A stretch of DNA of 64,000 nt from Brevibacillus choshinensis (GTDB taxonomy: Bacteria; Bacillota; Bacilli; Brevibacillales; Brevibacillaceae): contig NZ_CP069127.1 in NCBI RefSeq assembly GCF_016811915.1, positions 1,890,001 through 1,954,000 of the forward strand. Direction: 5' to 3'. Shown piece after piece: positions 9,159 through 18,584 of the stretch (position 1 is its first letter; each line of letters starts with the position of its first letter). The notes under the pieces are model-generated. The model ran no database searches and had not been told where the DNA came from. It was given only the letters and a program-made list of their open reading frames with translations. The translations under genes and the position numbers were made by a program.

Positions 9159-10442
9159 ATGAAGCGTGAAAAATCAACGGAGCTCTTTGCAGAAGCGCAG
9201 CACTACATACCAGGCGGCGTAAACAGCCCGGTTCGTGCTTTTAAAAGCGTCGGCGGAAATCCGATCTACATCGAAAAAGGAGAAGGCTCCCGAATCTTCG
9301 ATGTGGACGGAAACAGCTATATCGATTACATCGGCTCTTGGGGACCGCTGATTCTCGGTCATGCGCATCCGCGTGTACTGTCAGCGATTACGGAAGTAGC
9401 TGCGCTGGGCACGAGCTTTGGTGCACCGACTGAGCGCGAGACAGATATGGCGAAGCTGGTATGCGAGCTCGTGCCATCCGTGGAAGTGGTACGGATGGTG
9501 AACTCCGGTACGGAAGCTACCATGAGCGCACTGCGTCTGGCGCGCGGCTATACCAAGCGCAATAAAATCATGAAGTTCGAAGGCTGCTACCACGGCCATG
9601 CGGACAGCCTGCTGATCAAAGCGGGTTCCGGCGTGGCTACGCTGGGTCTCCCGGACAGCCCGGGTGTACCTGAAGGAACGGCGGTCAATACCATCACGGT
9701 TCCCTACAACGATCTGGAAAGCGTCAAGCTCGCTTTCTCCTCGTACGGAGACGATATCGCTGCGGTCATCGTCGAGCCAGTCGGCGGCAACATGGGTGTC
9801 GTTCCTCCACTGCCAGGCTTCCTGGAAGGATTGCGTGAAATCACCCAGCAACACGGCGCCCTGCTCATTTTTGATGAAGTGATGACAGGCTTCCGCGTGG
9901 CTCGCGGCGGTGCACAAGAGCTGTTTGGAATCACGCCGGATTTGACTACCATGGGGAAAGTCATCGGTGGCGGTCTGCCGGTCGGGGCGTACGGCGGAAA
10001 ACGGGAGATCATGCAGCAGATCGCTCCGGCGGGTCCGATCTATCAGGCAGGTACCCTTTCTGGGAATCCGCTGGCGATGGCTGCCGGATTGACTACGCTG
10101 CAAGAGCTGAGCAAGCCAGGTGCCTATGAGCAGCTGGAAAAACTGTCGGCGCGTCTGGCAGAAGGCCTCGCGGGCAACGCGAGCAAGCTCGGCATTCCGC
10201 ACACACTCAACCGTGTCGGCTCCATGGTGTGCCTGTTCTTTACAGACACGCCTGTCGTCAACTACGAGACAGCGAAAACCTCCGATCTGGAGCGCTTCTC
10301 CGCGTACTTCAGCCACCTGCTGGAGGAAGGCATCATGATTCCGCCTTCCCAGTTTGAAGGGATGTTCGTATCCCTGGCTCACTCCGAGGCGGACATCGAA
10401 AGAACGATTGAAGCCAGCTATCAAGCAATGAAAAAGCTGTAA
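9159..10442 (+). CDS. hemL: Glutamate-1-semialdehyde 2,1-aminomutase HemL
   Basis: A PLP-dependent class III aminotransferase-fold enzyme converting glutamate-1-semialdehyde to 5-aminolevulinate. The PLP lysine is residue 267 in [10 protein letters not shown], and the preceding FDEVMTGFR carries the pyridine-nitrogen-binding aspartate. Length (427) is normal. It is the last gene of the first hem operon and is followed by a strong terminator, so hemEHY downstream form a separate unit. Confidence 0.98.
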   Translation: MKREKSTELFAEAQHYIPGGVNSPVRAFKSVGGNPIYIEKGEGSRIFDVDGNSYIDYIGSWGPLILGHAHPRVLSAITEVAALGTSFGAPTERETDMAKLVCELVPSVEVVRMVNSGTEATMSALRLARGYTKRNKIMKFEGCYHGHADSLLIKAGSGVATLGLPDSPGVPEGTAVNTITVPYNDLESVKLAFSSYGDDIAAVIVEPVGGNMGVVPPLPGFLEGLREITQQHGALLIFDEVMTGFRVARGGAQELFGITPDLTTMGKVIGGGLPVGAYGGKREIMQQIAPAGPIYQAGTLSGNPLAMAAGLTTLQELSKPGAYEQLEKLSARLAEGLAGNASKLGIPHTLNRVGSMVCLFFTDTPVVNYETAKTSDLERFSAYFSHLLEEGIMIPPSQFEGMFVSLAHSEADIERTIEASYQAMKKL

Positions 10443-10451
10443 CGTATAAGC

Positions 10452-10490
10452 AAACCCACCTGAGCAAGATCAGGTGGGTTTCTAATTTTT
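10452..10490 (+). terminator. Terminator of hemAXCDBL
   Basis: Perfect 12-bp stem AAACCCACCTGA / TCAGGTGGGTTT with a six-base loop, followed by a T-rich stretch. Confidence 0.93.
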
Positions 10491-10511
10491 ACATGCTTTG
10501 TCTGACGAGTG

Positions 10512-10520
10512 TGATAAAAT
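10512..10520 (+). promoter_or_regulatory. Extended -10 promoter of the GyrI-like gene
   Basis: TGATAAAAT is an extended -10 element 36 bases upstream of the ATG at 10556. No convincing -35 is present. Confidence 0.5.
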
Positions 10521-10555
10521 GAGTGGGAAAAACTGGTCGAAAGGGAGTGGACCCC

Positions 10556-11032
10556 ATGAGCGGTAGCCCTGTAGTGGTACCCGAAAAACATCTGATTGGA
10601 CTTAGCTTTTCCGGTAACTTTCCGGCACTAGTAGCGGAGATGCCCAAGCTGTGGGCGACTTTTCTGCAGCGGCAGTCCGAAATTCCACTCGTGATCCAGC
10701 CTGACATTCGCTATGACATCAGCAGCGAGAATCGCTCCTACCAAATGCATACGGAGTACATCGCTGTGGAGGTAGAGCGGTTCGAGCGCATTCCCGTGGG
10801 GATGGTCGGCTTTACGATCCCTGAGAGGAGATACGCTCGCTTTACCCATACAGGACCGATGGAGCGAGTGCAGGCTACTTATCGGAGCGCGTTTGAATGG
10901 CTAAGCCAACAGGGGCTTCAGGTAGATGAGACTGTCATGCGGATGGAACAATACGACCAGCGCTTTGTCCCTTCTGTGCATCCGCCTGAGCGTGCTGAGA
11001 ATGCTTATGACATCTTCATCCCGATCTTGTGA
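10556..11032 (+). CDS. GyrI-like / AraC-effector-binding domain protein
   Basis: A 158-residue stand-alone small-molecule-binding domain of the GyrI-like (SOUL-type BacT/GyrI) fold. Features are the EYIAVEVERFERIPVGM strand pair, GMVGFTIPERRYARFTHTGP in the middle, and a C-terminal YDIFIPI strand typical of the family. Such proteins bind hydrophobic cations or act as ligand-binding halves of AraC/MerR regulators; no DNA-binding domain is present. ATG 10556 was chosen over GTG 10523 because AAGGGAG sits at the right distance. The last 17 bases overlap the convergent hydrolase gene. Confidence 0.82.
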   Translation: MSGSPVVVPEKHLIGLSFSGNFPALVAEMPKLWATFLQRQSEIPLVIQPDIRYDISSENRSYQMHTEYIAVEVERFERIPVGMVGFTIPERRYARFTHTGPMERVQATYRSAFEWLSQQGLQVDETVMRMEQYDQRFVPSVHPPERAENAYDIFIPIL

Positions 11033-11714
11033 TCCCCATGCGCAGCTGTTTGGTGACGAAATCGTCTAGAGCCGTCATGACCTCCTCAAAGACAGTCAGC
11101 GAAGCTTTTAGGTCCCATCCGACTTCCAGCGAGTGATTGGCGCCTGGGACGATATGGAGATGCACATTTGGCTTTGTCTCCCTCAGCTTCTCGAGCAAAG
11201 GCTCCTGATAGAAGTGGTCAGTAGAGCCGATCACGAGGTAAACAGGATGGTTCGATTTCAGCAAGTTTGCGGCTACCTGCTCGCTCGTCAGGATCGGAGT
11301 CAGCAGGATGGCTGTGGCTGCTGAGAATTCGGGATTTTGCAGCAATCCGTCGATGATGGGCATGGTCCCGATGGATTTTCCCAAAAAGAAGATCTGCTCA
11401 TACGGCTGCTCCGCGAGTACCTTGGTGACGACCGCGTGGACATCCGGCTGCATCCACTGACTTCGCTCTTCCATGGAGAGATCCCCAAAGGCGATATTGT
11501 CCTTTCCATAGGCATAGTGGATATGTACGATGTCTGCCTGATGGCTGAGCATCAGCATCGTCGAGTAGTGCAGGTAAGGCTTGTCGAACAGATAGCTCGA
11601 TCCTGGACAGAAAAAGCAGATCGCACGCGAGCGAGTCTGTCCGGGCTGGATGTAGGTGTAGCTGACTTCCTGGTTGTTTCGGCCGACTGCATGGAAAGTA
11701 GCTGTCCGTACCAT
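11016..11714 (-). CDS. Small alpha/beta hydrolase
   Basis: A 232-residue alpha/beta-hydrolase-fold protein. The nucleophile elbow is GKSIG with serine 114, the acid is probably in the VIGSTDHF segment and the histidine in GANHSLEV, so the triad is complete. No signal peptide is seen, so it should be cytosolic. It starts at 11714 on the minus strand after an AGGAGA sequence and overlaps the 3' end of the convergent GyrI-like gene by 17 bases. Substrate unknown; dienelactone-hydrolase-like or esterase activity is possible. Confidence 0.85.
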   Translation of the reverse strand: MVRTATFHAVGRNNQEVSYTYIQPGQTRSRAICFFCPGSSYLFDKPYLHYSTMLMLSHQADIVHIHYAYGKDNIAFGDLSMEERSQWMQPDVHAVVTKVLAEQPYEQIFFLGKSIGTMPIIDGLLQNPEFSAATAILLTPILTSEQVAANLLKSNHPVYLVIGSTDHFYQEPLLEKLRETKPNVHLHIVPGANHSLEVGWDLKASLTVFEEVMTALDDFVTKQLRMGITRSG

Positions 11715-11856
11715 AAAAGATAGTCTCCTCTCCTCGAAAGGTTGAAATGGAAGGGATTGTGTTACATATCATAAGGGGGGAAACCCTACCTGACAAGCAT
11801 TCTTTCGCCTTGGACAGGGAAGTATTTTGAACAAAGACTGGAAAGGAAGATGGCAG

Positions 11857-12654
11857 ATGGTCAAGCAAGTACAGCTGGGAAATGGACTAGAGATCGCATA
11901 TCGGGAAGAAGGAAGCGACAAAAAGGAGACGGTCGTGCTGCTGCACGGCTTTTGCGGAAGCTCTGGCTATTGGAGCAAAATTCTCCCTGCGCTATCGCAA
12001 TCGTATCGTGTGCTCGCGGTAGACTTGCGAGGACATGGAGGGAGTGCTGCTCCGGATGAACCGTATACAATGGAGCGTTTTGCAGAGGACCTGTCATTGC
12101 TGGTGGACAAGCTCGAATTGGGACCGATCCATCTTTTTGGCCATTCCCTCGGTGGATATGTGACTCTCGCATTTGCGCAGAAGTACGCAGACAAGCTCAA
12201 AAGCTTTGGACTGATTCACTCAACGGGCTATCCTGACGATGAAGCCGCCAAGGCGAACCGGGATAAGGGTGCCGAGAACATCCGGGAGAACGGGATGGAG
12301 CCATTTATCAAAGCGCTTGTCCCCAAGCTGTTTGCCCCTGGGCACGTATCGACGATGCCAGAGGACGTGCAGGTGGCTAAAGAAATTGGTTTTGCCACCA
12401 AGCCGACAGGTGCCATCCAAACACTGAAAGGCATGCGGGATCGAGACGATCGCAACGAGGTGCTCCAAAACACGAAACTTCCTGTTCTTTTAGTCGCGGG
12501 TCGCGAGGATCAGATCATTCCGAGTGAAAAAACTTTCATCGTGAACGGACCGAACGTGGAGCAAGTGCTGCTCAGCAATTCCGGGCACATGGGCATGCTG
12601 GAAGAACCAGAGGCAATGGCAGATGCCATCGTCCGATTTGTGTCGAAAAATTAG
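11857..12654 (+). CDS. Alpha/beta hydrolase
   Basis: A 265-residue alpha/beta hydrolase unrelated in detail to its minus-strand neighbour. It has LLHGFCGSSGYW (oxyanion-hole HG motif, residues 29-40), the nucleophile serine 97 in GHSLGG, and the catalytic histidine in NSGHMGMLEEPE near the C terminus. Similar proteins include esterases and carboxylic-ester or haloperoxidase-like hydrolases; the substrate is unknown. ATG 11857 is preferred to TTG 11827 because AAGGAAG lies seven bases ahead. Confidence 0.88.
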   Translation: MVKQVQLGNGLEIAYREEGSDKKETVVLLHGFCGSSGYWSKILPALSQSYRVLAVDLRGHGGSAAPDEPYTMERFAEDLSLLVDKLELGPIHLFGHSLGGYVTLAFAQKYADKLKSFGLIHSTGYPDDEAAKANRDKGAENIRENGMEPFIKALVPKLFAPGHVSTMPEDVQVAKEIGFATKPTGAIQTLKGMRDRDDRNEVLQNTKLPVLLVAGREDQIIPSEKTFIVNGPNVEQVLLSNSGHMGMLEEPEAMADAIVRFVSKN

Positions 12655-12683
12655 AGAAACCCCACCAATGGCCTAGCAAATTT

Positions 12684-12692
12684 TGCTATAAT
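12684..12692 (+). promoter_or_regulatory. Extended -10 promoter of the 5'-nucleotidase gene
   Basis: TGCTATAAT is an extended -10, 48 bases upstream of the chosen ATG. The -35 region is not recognisable. A TGTCGAA sequence lies about 50 bases upstream, at the end of the hydrolase gene, but may be chance. Confidence 0.6.
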
Positions 12693-12740
12693 GGACAGGG
12701 AATCCTATCAATATAGATACATATGAGAGGGGAATTACAA

Positions 12741-14615
12741 ATGAAAAAAGCACGTCGCATCACCATGACGGCTTTTGCGTCCGTTGTCTTCGCTTCCATG
12801 ATGGCAACCTCCGCATTTGCCGCTCCGCTCCACCCAGTCCAGCACGCGGATTGGATGGTAAAAAAATCGATCATCTCTGCTGGTCAAAACGGGGATCTGG
12901 CTCTAGACCGCAGCGTGACTTTGGCCGAGGCGGCTGTTGTATTTGCCAAGCTGAAGGGCGTTAAGATCGCTGCGCCGGTAAAAGGCGAAACCTGGGCGAC
13001 TCCTTATCTGGCTTGGGCGAAAACACAGGGTGCTGTAACGCAGGACGATTTCAAAAAACCTGCGCAAGTGCTGACTTCCGCGAAGCTGGCTGATATCGCG
13101 AAAAAGCTGGGCTACACACTCGCACTGGAAAACAAGGCGACCGTGACTCGCGGCGAGTTCTTCAATGCATTGGGTGAAGCGGCTACGACACACATCACCC
13201 TCGCTCATACCAACGACACACATGGACATATCCAAGAAGATAAAGGGCAAAAGGAATTCGGCTACGCGAAAATCGCGACTCTCCTGAAAGATTGGCGCGC
13301 AGAAAACCCGAACTTCCTGCTGCTTGATGCAGGTGACACCTTCCAAGGTACGGTTTTCGTAAACCAATTCAAGGGCGAATCCATCGTGCCGATCCTCAAC
13401 AGCCTGGATTACACGCTGATGACGGCGGGTAACCACGAATTTGACTTCGGCTATGAGCAGCTGCTGAAGCTCCGCGATTCCCTGGATCATCCGGTAATCA
13501 ATGCCAACGTATTCACCGCGGATGGTAAAAACCTGCTGGTTCCGACTTACAAGGCTGAGATCGGTGGCAAGAAGTTCGCATTCGTAGGCTTCGTTGCGGA
13601 AGACACTCCTGTTTTGACTCACCCTGACAACGTAAAGGGCTTGACCTTCAAAAGCCCAGTGGAAGTGGCAAAAACAATCGTTCCTGAACTGAAGAAAGAA
13701 GCGGACCACGTGGTGGTAGTTTCCCATATCGGTGTGGACGTAGACCGTGAAATCGCGAAAAACGTTCCTGGAATCGATCTGATCGTAGGCGGACACTCCC
13801 ACACCCCGCTGAAAACACCTGAAGTAGTGAACGGCACATACATCGTTCAAGACTGGGAGTACGGCAAATCCCTGGGACGCGCTGACCTGTACTACCTGGG
13901 CGAAGAACTGGTAGCATTCTCTGGCGGATTGAAAGAGTACGACGAAAACGTGCAGGCTGACCCAGAAGTGGACAAAATGGTGAAAGACATCGTGAATCAA
14001 ATCGACAGCGTGATGAACGTGGTCATTGCGAAGTCCGAGGTTCCATTGGATGGCGACCGCACGCTCGTGCGCACCCGTGAGACCAACGTCGGAAACCTGA
14101 TTGCGGATATCATGCTGGAGCGTACCCAATCCATCAAAGGTCATGAAGCAGACGTAGCGCTGGCAAACGGCGGCGGAATTCGCACCCAGCTGGATGCAGG
14201 TGACATCACGAAGAAAAACCTTTACACACTGCTGCCTTTCGAGAACAACACGTTGGCGATCGTGGAAGTCACTGGCGAAGAGCTCTTAAAAGCTCTGGAG
14301 AACGGCGTGAGCCAGGTAGAAACGGGTGCAGGTCGCTTCCCGCAAATCAGCGGCATGAGCTTCACGTACAACCCTACCAAGCCAGCCGGCGACCGTGTCA
14401 TCGAAGTGAAAGTAGGCGACAAGCCGCTTGACCTGACCAAAACGTACAAAGTAGCGACAATCGACTTCCTGGCAGCAGGCGGCGATGGCTACGAGTCGTT
14501 CAAAAAGCCTTTCTTCAACACCGGCCTGTCGATGTACAGCGTCGTAGAAGAAGCGCTGATCAAGCGCCAAGTGGTCAATCCAAAAGTGGAAGGCCGCATT
14601 GTCGAAGTAAAATAA
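12741..14615 (+). CDS. Secreted 5'-nucleotidase / 2',3'-cyclic phosphodiesterase with SLH-like N-terminus
   Basis: A 624-residue exported metallophosphatase. A signal peptide is evident (MKKARR, hydrophobic core, TSAFA cleavage site around residue 27). Residues about 30-145 resemble degenerate S-layer-homology repeats, which would bind cell-wall polymer. The metallophosphatase domain has HTNDTHGH, DAGDTFQG, GNHEFDFG, SHIGVDVD and GGHSHT, the full two-metal set. The C-terminal 5'-nucleotidase domain contains LANGGGIRTQ and FLAAGGDGY. It probably hydrolyses extracellular nucleotides for phosphate or nucleoside scavenging. ATG 12741 was chosen over 12723 because AGAGGGG is eight bases ahead. Promoter and terminator make it monocistronic. 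Confidence 0.93.
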   Translation: MKKARRITMTAFASVVFASMMATSAFAAPLHPVQHADWMVKKSIISAGQNGDLALDRSVTLAEAAVVFAKLKGVKIAAPVKGETWATPYLAWAKTQGAVTQDDFKKPAQVLTSAKLADIAKKLGYTLALENKATVTRGEFFNALGEAATTHITLAHTNDTHGHIQEDKGQKEFGYAKIATLLKDWRAENPNFLLLDAGDTFQGTVFVNQFKGESIVPILNSLDYTLMTAGNHEFDFGYEQLLKLRDSLDHPVINANVFTADGKNLLVPTYKAEIGGKKFAFVGFVAEDTPVLTHPDNVKGLTFKSPVEVAKTIVPELKKEADHVVVVSHIGVDVDREIAKNVPGIDLIVGGHSHTPLKTPEVVNGTYIVQDWEYGKSLGRADLYYLGEELVAFSGGLKEYDENVQADPEVDKMVKDIVNQIDSVMNVVIAKSEVPLDGDRTLVRTRETNVGNLIADIMLERTQSIKGHEADVALANGGGIRTQLDAGDITKKNLYTLLPFENNTLAIVEVTGEELLKALENGVSQVETGAGRFPQISGMSFTYNPTKPAGDRVIEVKVGDKPLDLTKTYKVATIDFLAAGGDGYESFKKPFFNTGLSMYSVVEEALIKRQVVNPKVEGRIVEVK

Positions 14616-14629
14616 ACGATTATTTGTGC

Positions 14630-14660
14630 GACAGGGAGCATCGAGGCTCCCTGTCTCTTT
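14630..14660 (+). terminator. Terminator of the 5'-nucleotidase gene
   Basis: Perfect 10-bp stem GACAGGGAGC / GCTCCCTGTC with a six-base loop; the trailing T-run is short (TCTTT). Confidence 0.8.
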
Positions 14661-14684
14661 GATTTCCTAAAGTACCTTGCAATA

Positions 14685-14702
14685 TATAATACCTATTTGG
14701 TA
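14685..14702 (+). promoter_or_regulatory. padR promoter and probable PadR operator
   Basis: TATAAT at 14685-14690 is followed at once by the inverted repeat TACC-TATTT-GGTA (14690-14702); a further TACC lies upstream at 14673. PadR proteins often bind such dyads over their own promoters. Autoregulation is inferred. Confidence 0.45.
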
Positions 14703-14725
14703 AGCTTTTACATGGGTGATGTGCA

Positions 14726-15055
14726 TTGAATGTTCAGTTTAAAAAGGGCGTACTAGAGCTATGCGTGCTGGTTTTGACGGCCAAGCGCGACCGATATGGC
14801 TATGAGCTCGTTGCCAGCATCTCGGAAAAGTTTCACATCGCTGAAGGAACGGTGTACCCTTTGCTGCGTCGGTTGACCCAGGAAGGTTTTTTTACCACGT
14901 ATTTAAAGGAATCTCAAGAAGGTCCGCCGCGCAAGTATTATCAGTTGACGGAACAAGGACGTCAGTACATGAACGATCTTGTTTTGGAATGGCGCATTTT
15001 CGACCGCGGTGTCAACCAGATCATAGGGGAGGGACTCGGTTATGACAAGGCGTGA
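14726..15055 (+). CDS. PadR-family transcriptional regulator
   Basis: A 109-residue winged-helix repressor of the PadR type. The DNA-binding core spans about residues 8-80 (FKKGVLELCVL, YGYELVASIS, AEGTVYPLLRRL), followed by a short C-terminal helix for dimerisation. The TTG start is the only one after an in-frame stop and has GGGTGAT upstream. It overlaps the DUF1700 gene by 14 bases; PadR-DUF1700-DUF4097 is a recurring Firmicute arrangement linked to envelope stress. The effector is unknown. Confidence 0.93.
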   Translation: MNVQFKKGVLELCVLVLTAKRDRYGYELVASISEKFHIAEGTVYPLLRRLTQEGFFTTYLKESQEGPPRKYYQLTEQGRQYMNDLVLEWRIFDRGVNQIIGEGLGYDKA

Positions 15056-15593
15056 GTTCATGGATGAATTGGGCACGCTTCTCGGTGAATTGCCCGACAA
15101 GGAAAGGCTGGATATTTTAGCTGACTATACGGAGCACTTTTTAATGGGGATCCAGGAAGGAAAGAGCGAGCATGAAATTGCGGACGCATTGGGAAGTCCA
15201 AAGGTAGTGGCCAGAGAGCTTCTCGCAGGGTATCGCATCACGCAAGCGCAATCCAATGCATCCGTCGGGAACATGACACGTGCGATCGTAGCAACTGTCA
15301 GCCTCGGATTTTTCAATCTCATTTTTGTGTTGGGACCTTTTATGGCGCTGATCGGTGTCTTGATAGCCTTTTACGGGGTATCCGTATCCTTGCTGGTTGC
15401 ACCGCTGGGGATGCTCGCCCAGTACGGCGTCCCCAATCTGTCTCACGAGCGGCTTTTCCTGTTGTTTGGCAGTCTGGCTTCTGTCGGATTGGGGGGAATG
15501 CTTGTGATCGGCTTAGTGCGTTTGACCAAATGGCTGTACCGTCAATTTTTGCGGTATCTCCAGTTCAACGTGCAAATGATCAGGGGGAAATAA
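15042..15593 (+). CDS. DUF1700 membrane protein
   Basis: A 183-residue protein with an N-terminal helical cytosolic part (about residues 1-65, containing REFMDELGTLLGELP and the conserved ALGSPKVVARELL) followed by two or three hydrophobic segments. This matches the DUF1700 family, whose members are co-encoded with PadR and DUF4097 proteins. Biochemical function is not established. It overlaps padR and ends one base before the DUF4097 gene, so the three are co-translated. Confidence 0.88.
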   Translation: MTRREFMDELGTLLGELPDKERLDILADYTEHFLMGIQEGKSEHEIADALGSPKVVARELLAGYRITQAQSNASVGNMTRAIVATVSLGFFNLIFVLGPFMALIGVLIAFYGVSVSLLVAPLGMLAQYGVPNLSHERLFLLFGSLASVGLGGMLVIGLVRLTKWLYRQFLRYLQFNVQMIRGK

Positions 15594-15594
15594 A

Positions 15595-16443
15595 ATGAGA
15601 AACCTGGGCAAAAAACTCTTTGGACTATGCTTGCTTCTCTTTATCATCGGAGCGGGCGGACTCGTATGGTTATTTTCCAAACAGGAATACTTCACATTTT
15701 CATTAAAAGAAGTGAACGATGAACGGGTGGTAGAGAAGCCGATCAAGGGTCTGAATCTGTCGACGGATACGACGGATGTGATCGTGAGTCCGAGCACAAA
15801 TTCGTCTGCCATCGTCCGTTTGGCAGGCAATGCAGCGGAACAGCAAATGGACCGGCTCCAGTTTTCGAGCGATGTGGGCTCAGACGGCATCCTCCGGGTC
15901 ATGGTGCGTGAGCAAAGCCATCTCAATCTGTTTTTCATGGGAAATGGGCATCTGCAGGTAGAAGTCCTGCTGCCTGAGGCCATGTATGAGAGCATTGCGC
16001 TGAAGAGCGAGACAGGCGATATCAGAAGCAGTGCGCTTCAATCGAAACAAGCAACCATATCGACCAGCACGGGAGATATTGAACTGGCTGGCTTCCAGGG
16101 CGATGAGCTGCAGATCGATACCGACACAGGGGACATGAGGCTTCTCCGGATTCATTCCGCTTTGAAGGTGGATAGCAGCACTGGAGATGTAAACAAGCTG
16201 GTTCTTTCAGAGGTTACCTATCCGGTAGACATTCGCACGGATACGGGAGATGTGCACATCTCAGCCGACAAAAAGCCCACGGACGCCAGGTTGGAGCTGG
16301 AATCCGATACGGGTGACATCCATGTCGATTGGCCAGAGCTGAAATATGACCAAAAGCAAGAAAACCTGGTCGAAGCGACTGTCGGTTCAGGAAGTTCGCT
16401 ATTATCCGTAAAAACAGCGACGGGAGATATCCGCATTCAATAG
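15595..16443 (+). CDS. Membrane-anchored DUF4097 beta-helix protein
   Basis: A 282-residue protein with one N-terminal membrane segment (about residues 8-26) and an extracytoplasmic part built from recurring T-G-D-[IVM] turns: SETGDI, STGDIEL, DTGDMRL, STGDVNK, DTGDVHI, DTGDIHV, ATGDIRI. These are the rungs of a right-handed beta-helix of the DUF4097 type, as in LiaX/YvlB-like proteins. By analogy it may sense or buffer cell-envelope stress. It is the third gene of the PadR operon and lies upstream of hemE. Confidence 0.88.
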   Translation: MRNLGKKLFGLCLLLFIIGAGGLVWLFSKQEYFTFSLKEVNDERVVEKPIKGLNLSTDTTDVIVSPSTNSSAIVRLAGNAAEQQMDRLQFSSDVGSDGILRVMVREQSHLNLFFMGNGHLQVEVLLPEAMYESIALKSETGDIRSSALQSKQATISTSTGDIELAGFQGDELQIDTDTGDMRLLRIHSALKVDSSTGDVNKLVLSEVTYPVDIRTDTGDVHISADKKPTDARLELESDTGDIHVDWPELKYDQKQENLVEATVGSGSSLLSVKTATGDIRIQ

Positions 16444-16499
16444 GGGAAGTTTGGAAACACTGATGGAAGAGCTTGGGAAAAGAAAGAAACGAAAAGATT

Positions 16500-16528
16500 T
16501 TGACACAAAAGGTCCCTACATTGTCGAA
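16500..16528 (+). promoter_or_regulatory. Candidate hemE promoter with Spo0A-box sequence
   Basis: TTGACA at 16500-16505 is a perfect -35. With an 18-base spacer the -10 would be TCGAAT, overlapping TTGTCGAA at 16521-16528, which matches the Spo0A box. A second possible -10, TATCAT, is at 16539. The arrangement suggests hemEHY has its own promoter; Spo0A control is speculative because TGTCGAA is expected several times by chance in 64 kb. Confidence 0.4.
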
Positions 16529-16583
16529 TGCCCAATGGTATCATGAAGTAGGGGAAGATTCTTGTGTAAAGAGAGGTTTATTC

Positions 16584-17621
16584 ATGACCGCAAAACCATT
16601 TAACGATACTTTTTTGAAAGCGTGCCGAAAGGAAGCGACGGACCATGTGCCTGTATGGTACATGCGTCAAGCTGGACGCTACCAGCCTGAATACCGCGCG
16701 ATTCGAGCGAAGCATAGCTTTTTTGAAATGAATTACATACCTGAAGTCTGTGCAGAAGTGACACGCTTGCCAGTGGAACAGCTCGGAGTGGATGCCGCTA
16801 TCCTGTTTGCAGACATCATGACTCCGCTAAAGCCAATCGGAGTGGATGTGAACATCGAATCGGGGATTGGGCCGGTGATTGCCAATCCGATTCAGTCGCT
16901 CGCCGATGTCCATCGCCTGCATGAGCTGGAACCGGAGACGCATGTGCCTTATATTCTGGAATCCATCAAAATCTTGCGTCAGCAGCTGTCTGTTCCGCTG
17001 ATCGGTTTTGCCGGTGCGCCGTTTACCCTCGCCAGCTACATGATCGAAGGCGGTCCATCCAAGCATTATCACAAGACCAAAGCATTCATGTACACGGAGC
17101 CGCAAGCATGGCAAGCGCTGATGGACAAATTGGGTGACATGACGATCACGTACTTAAAAGCCCAAATTGCCGCGGGCGCTCAAGCGGTACAGGTGTTTGA
17201 CTCCTGGGTAGGAGCTTTGAACGACGAAGATTACCGCGAATACATTACTCCAGTGATGAACCGAATTTTCAATGCGTTGAAAGATACGAACGTGCCAACG
17301 ATTTATTTCGGGATTGGAGCCGGCCACTTGTTGATGGATTGGAATCGCCTGCCGGTAGACGTAGTCGGTCTGGATTGGCGCACGTCTATTACGACTGCGA
17401 GAGAAATGGGCGTGACCAAAACGCTGCAAGGGAACCTGGATCCGACTTTGCTGCTGGCGCCGTGGGAGAAGCTCGAGGCAAAAGCGAAAGAAATTCTGGA
17501 CGAAGGAACCAAGCAGCCAGGGTTCATTTTCAATCTGGGGCACGGTGTATTCCCGGATGCAAAGGTAGAGACGCTGCAAAAGCTGACGCAGTTCATTCAT
17601 AGCTACAAACAGGGCGTGTAA
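16584..17621 (+). CDS. hemE: Uroporphyrinogen decarboxylase HemE
   Basis: Decarboxylates the four acetate side chains of uroporphyrinogen III to give coproporphyrinogen III. The 345-residue protein has the signature [11 protein letters not shown] at 27-37, FADIMTPL with the catalytic aspartate, and [16 protein letters not shown] 16584 is preferred to the far upstream extension because GAGAGG is seven bases ahead and the family starts here. It leads hemEHY, separated by 18 bases from hemH. Confidence 0.98.
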   Translation: MTAKPFNDTFLKACRKEATDHVPVWYMRQAGRYQPEYRAIRAKHSFFEMNYIPEVCAEVTRLPVEQLGVDAAILFADIMTPLKPIGVDVNIESGIGPVIANPIQSLADVHRLHELEPETHVPYILESIKILRQQLSVPLIGFAGAPFTLASYMIEGGPSKHYHKTKAFMYTEPQAWQALMDKLGDMTITYLKAQIAAGAQAVQVFDSWVGALNDEDYREYITPVMNRIFNALKDTNVPTIYFGIGAGHLLMDWNRLPVDVVGLDWRTSITTAREMGVTKTLQGNLDPTLLLAPWEKLEAKAKEILDEGTKQPGFIFNLGHGVFPDAKVETLQKLTQFIHSYKQGV

Positions 17622-17639
17622 CCAGGAGGTGCAAAGACG

Positions 17640-18572
17640 ATGGCAAAAAGAAAGACAGGACTTCTGCTCATGGCGTACGGTACGCCGCGCAGCAGAGAGG
17701 ACATCGAACCTTATTACACACATATCCGGCGCGGTCGCAAGCCGCCCGAGGAGCTGCTGGAGGATCTGAAGGCACGCTACGAGGCTGTCGGGGGACTGAA
17801 TCGCTTTGCTGAGATTACGGACGAGCAAGTGGACGCCTTGGTGAAAGAAATGAATGAGCGTTATCCGGACCGCGAATTTGTCGGGTACCTGGGGCTCAAG
17901 CATATATCTCCATTTATCGAGGATGCTGTCGAGCAAATGAAGCGCGACGGGATCACGGAGGCTGTCAGTCTGGTTCTCGCACCGCATTACTCCAGCTACA
18001 GCGTAAAAGAGTATAACGGGCGGGCAAAAGAGCATGCAGAGTCCATTGGCGGTCCAGTTATTCACAGTATTGAAAGCTGGTATTTGGAGCCTGGATTTAT
18101 CGATTATTGGGTAAAAGTGATCACGGATACGTTTGCCTCGATGCCTGCAGCGGATAAGGAGAAGGCGGTAGTCATTTTCTCCGCGCACAGTTTGCCAGAG
18201 AAGATCCTGAATGCGGGTGACCCGTATCCGCAGCAGCTGGAAGAGACAGCGAAAACGATTGCCGAGAAGGCGGGCATTCCAGATTTTGCGATCGGCTGGC
18301 AGAGCGCAGGCAACACACCCGAACCATGGCTGGGACCGGATGTTCAGGATTTGACCCGTGAGCTGCATGAAAAGCATGGCTTTACTGCATTTGTGTACTG
18401 TCCGGTCGGATTCGTTGCGGAGCATCTCGAAGTGCTGTACGACAACGATTACGAATGCAAGGCTGTGACAGAAGAGCTGGGCGTCCATTATTACCGCCCT
18501 CCGATGCCGAATGCCAGACCTGCCTTTATCTCCTGTCTGGCTGATGCCGTCGGGAAAAAGCTGGCGGACTAG
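17640..18572 (+). CDS. hemH: Coproporphyrin III ferrochelatase HemH/CpfC
   Basis: Inserts ferrous iron into the porphyrin macrocycle; in Gram-positive bacteria the physiological substrate is coproporphyrin III. The 310-residue soluble protein has the metal-binding histidine 183 in FSAHSLPE and the conserved glutamate in [18 protein letters not shown] precedes the ATG by nine bases. It lies between hemE and hemY, as in B. subtilis hemEHY. Confidence 0.97.
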   Translation: MAKRKTGLLLMAYGTPRSREDIEPYYTHIRRGRKPPEELLEDLKARYEAVGGLNRFAEITDEQVDALVKEMNERYPDREFVGYLGLKHISPFIEDAVEQMKRDGITEAVSLVLAPHYSSYSVKEYNGRAKEHAESIGGPVIHSIESWYLEPGFIDYWVKVITDTFASMPAADKEKAVVIFSAHSLPEKILNAGDPYPQQLEETAKTIAEKAGIPDFAIGWQSAGNTPEPWLGPDVQDLTRELHEKHGFTAFVYCPVGFVAEHLEVLYDNDYECKAVTEELGVHYYRPPMPNARPAFISCLADAVGKKLAD

Positions 18573-18584
18573 GGGATCGATGGT

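Noticed and set aside
12640-12647. Other TGTCGAA matches as Spo0A boxes (also within lon, at 14603, in spoVID and hom)
   Set aside because: A 7-mer is expected about eight times on two strands of 64 kb, and most copies are inside coding sequence.
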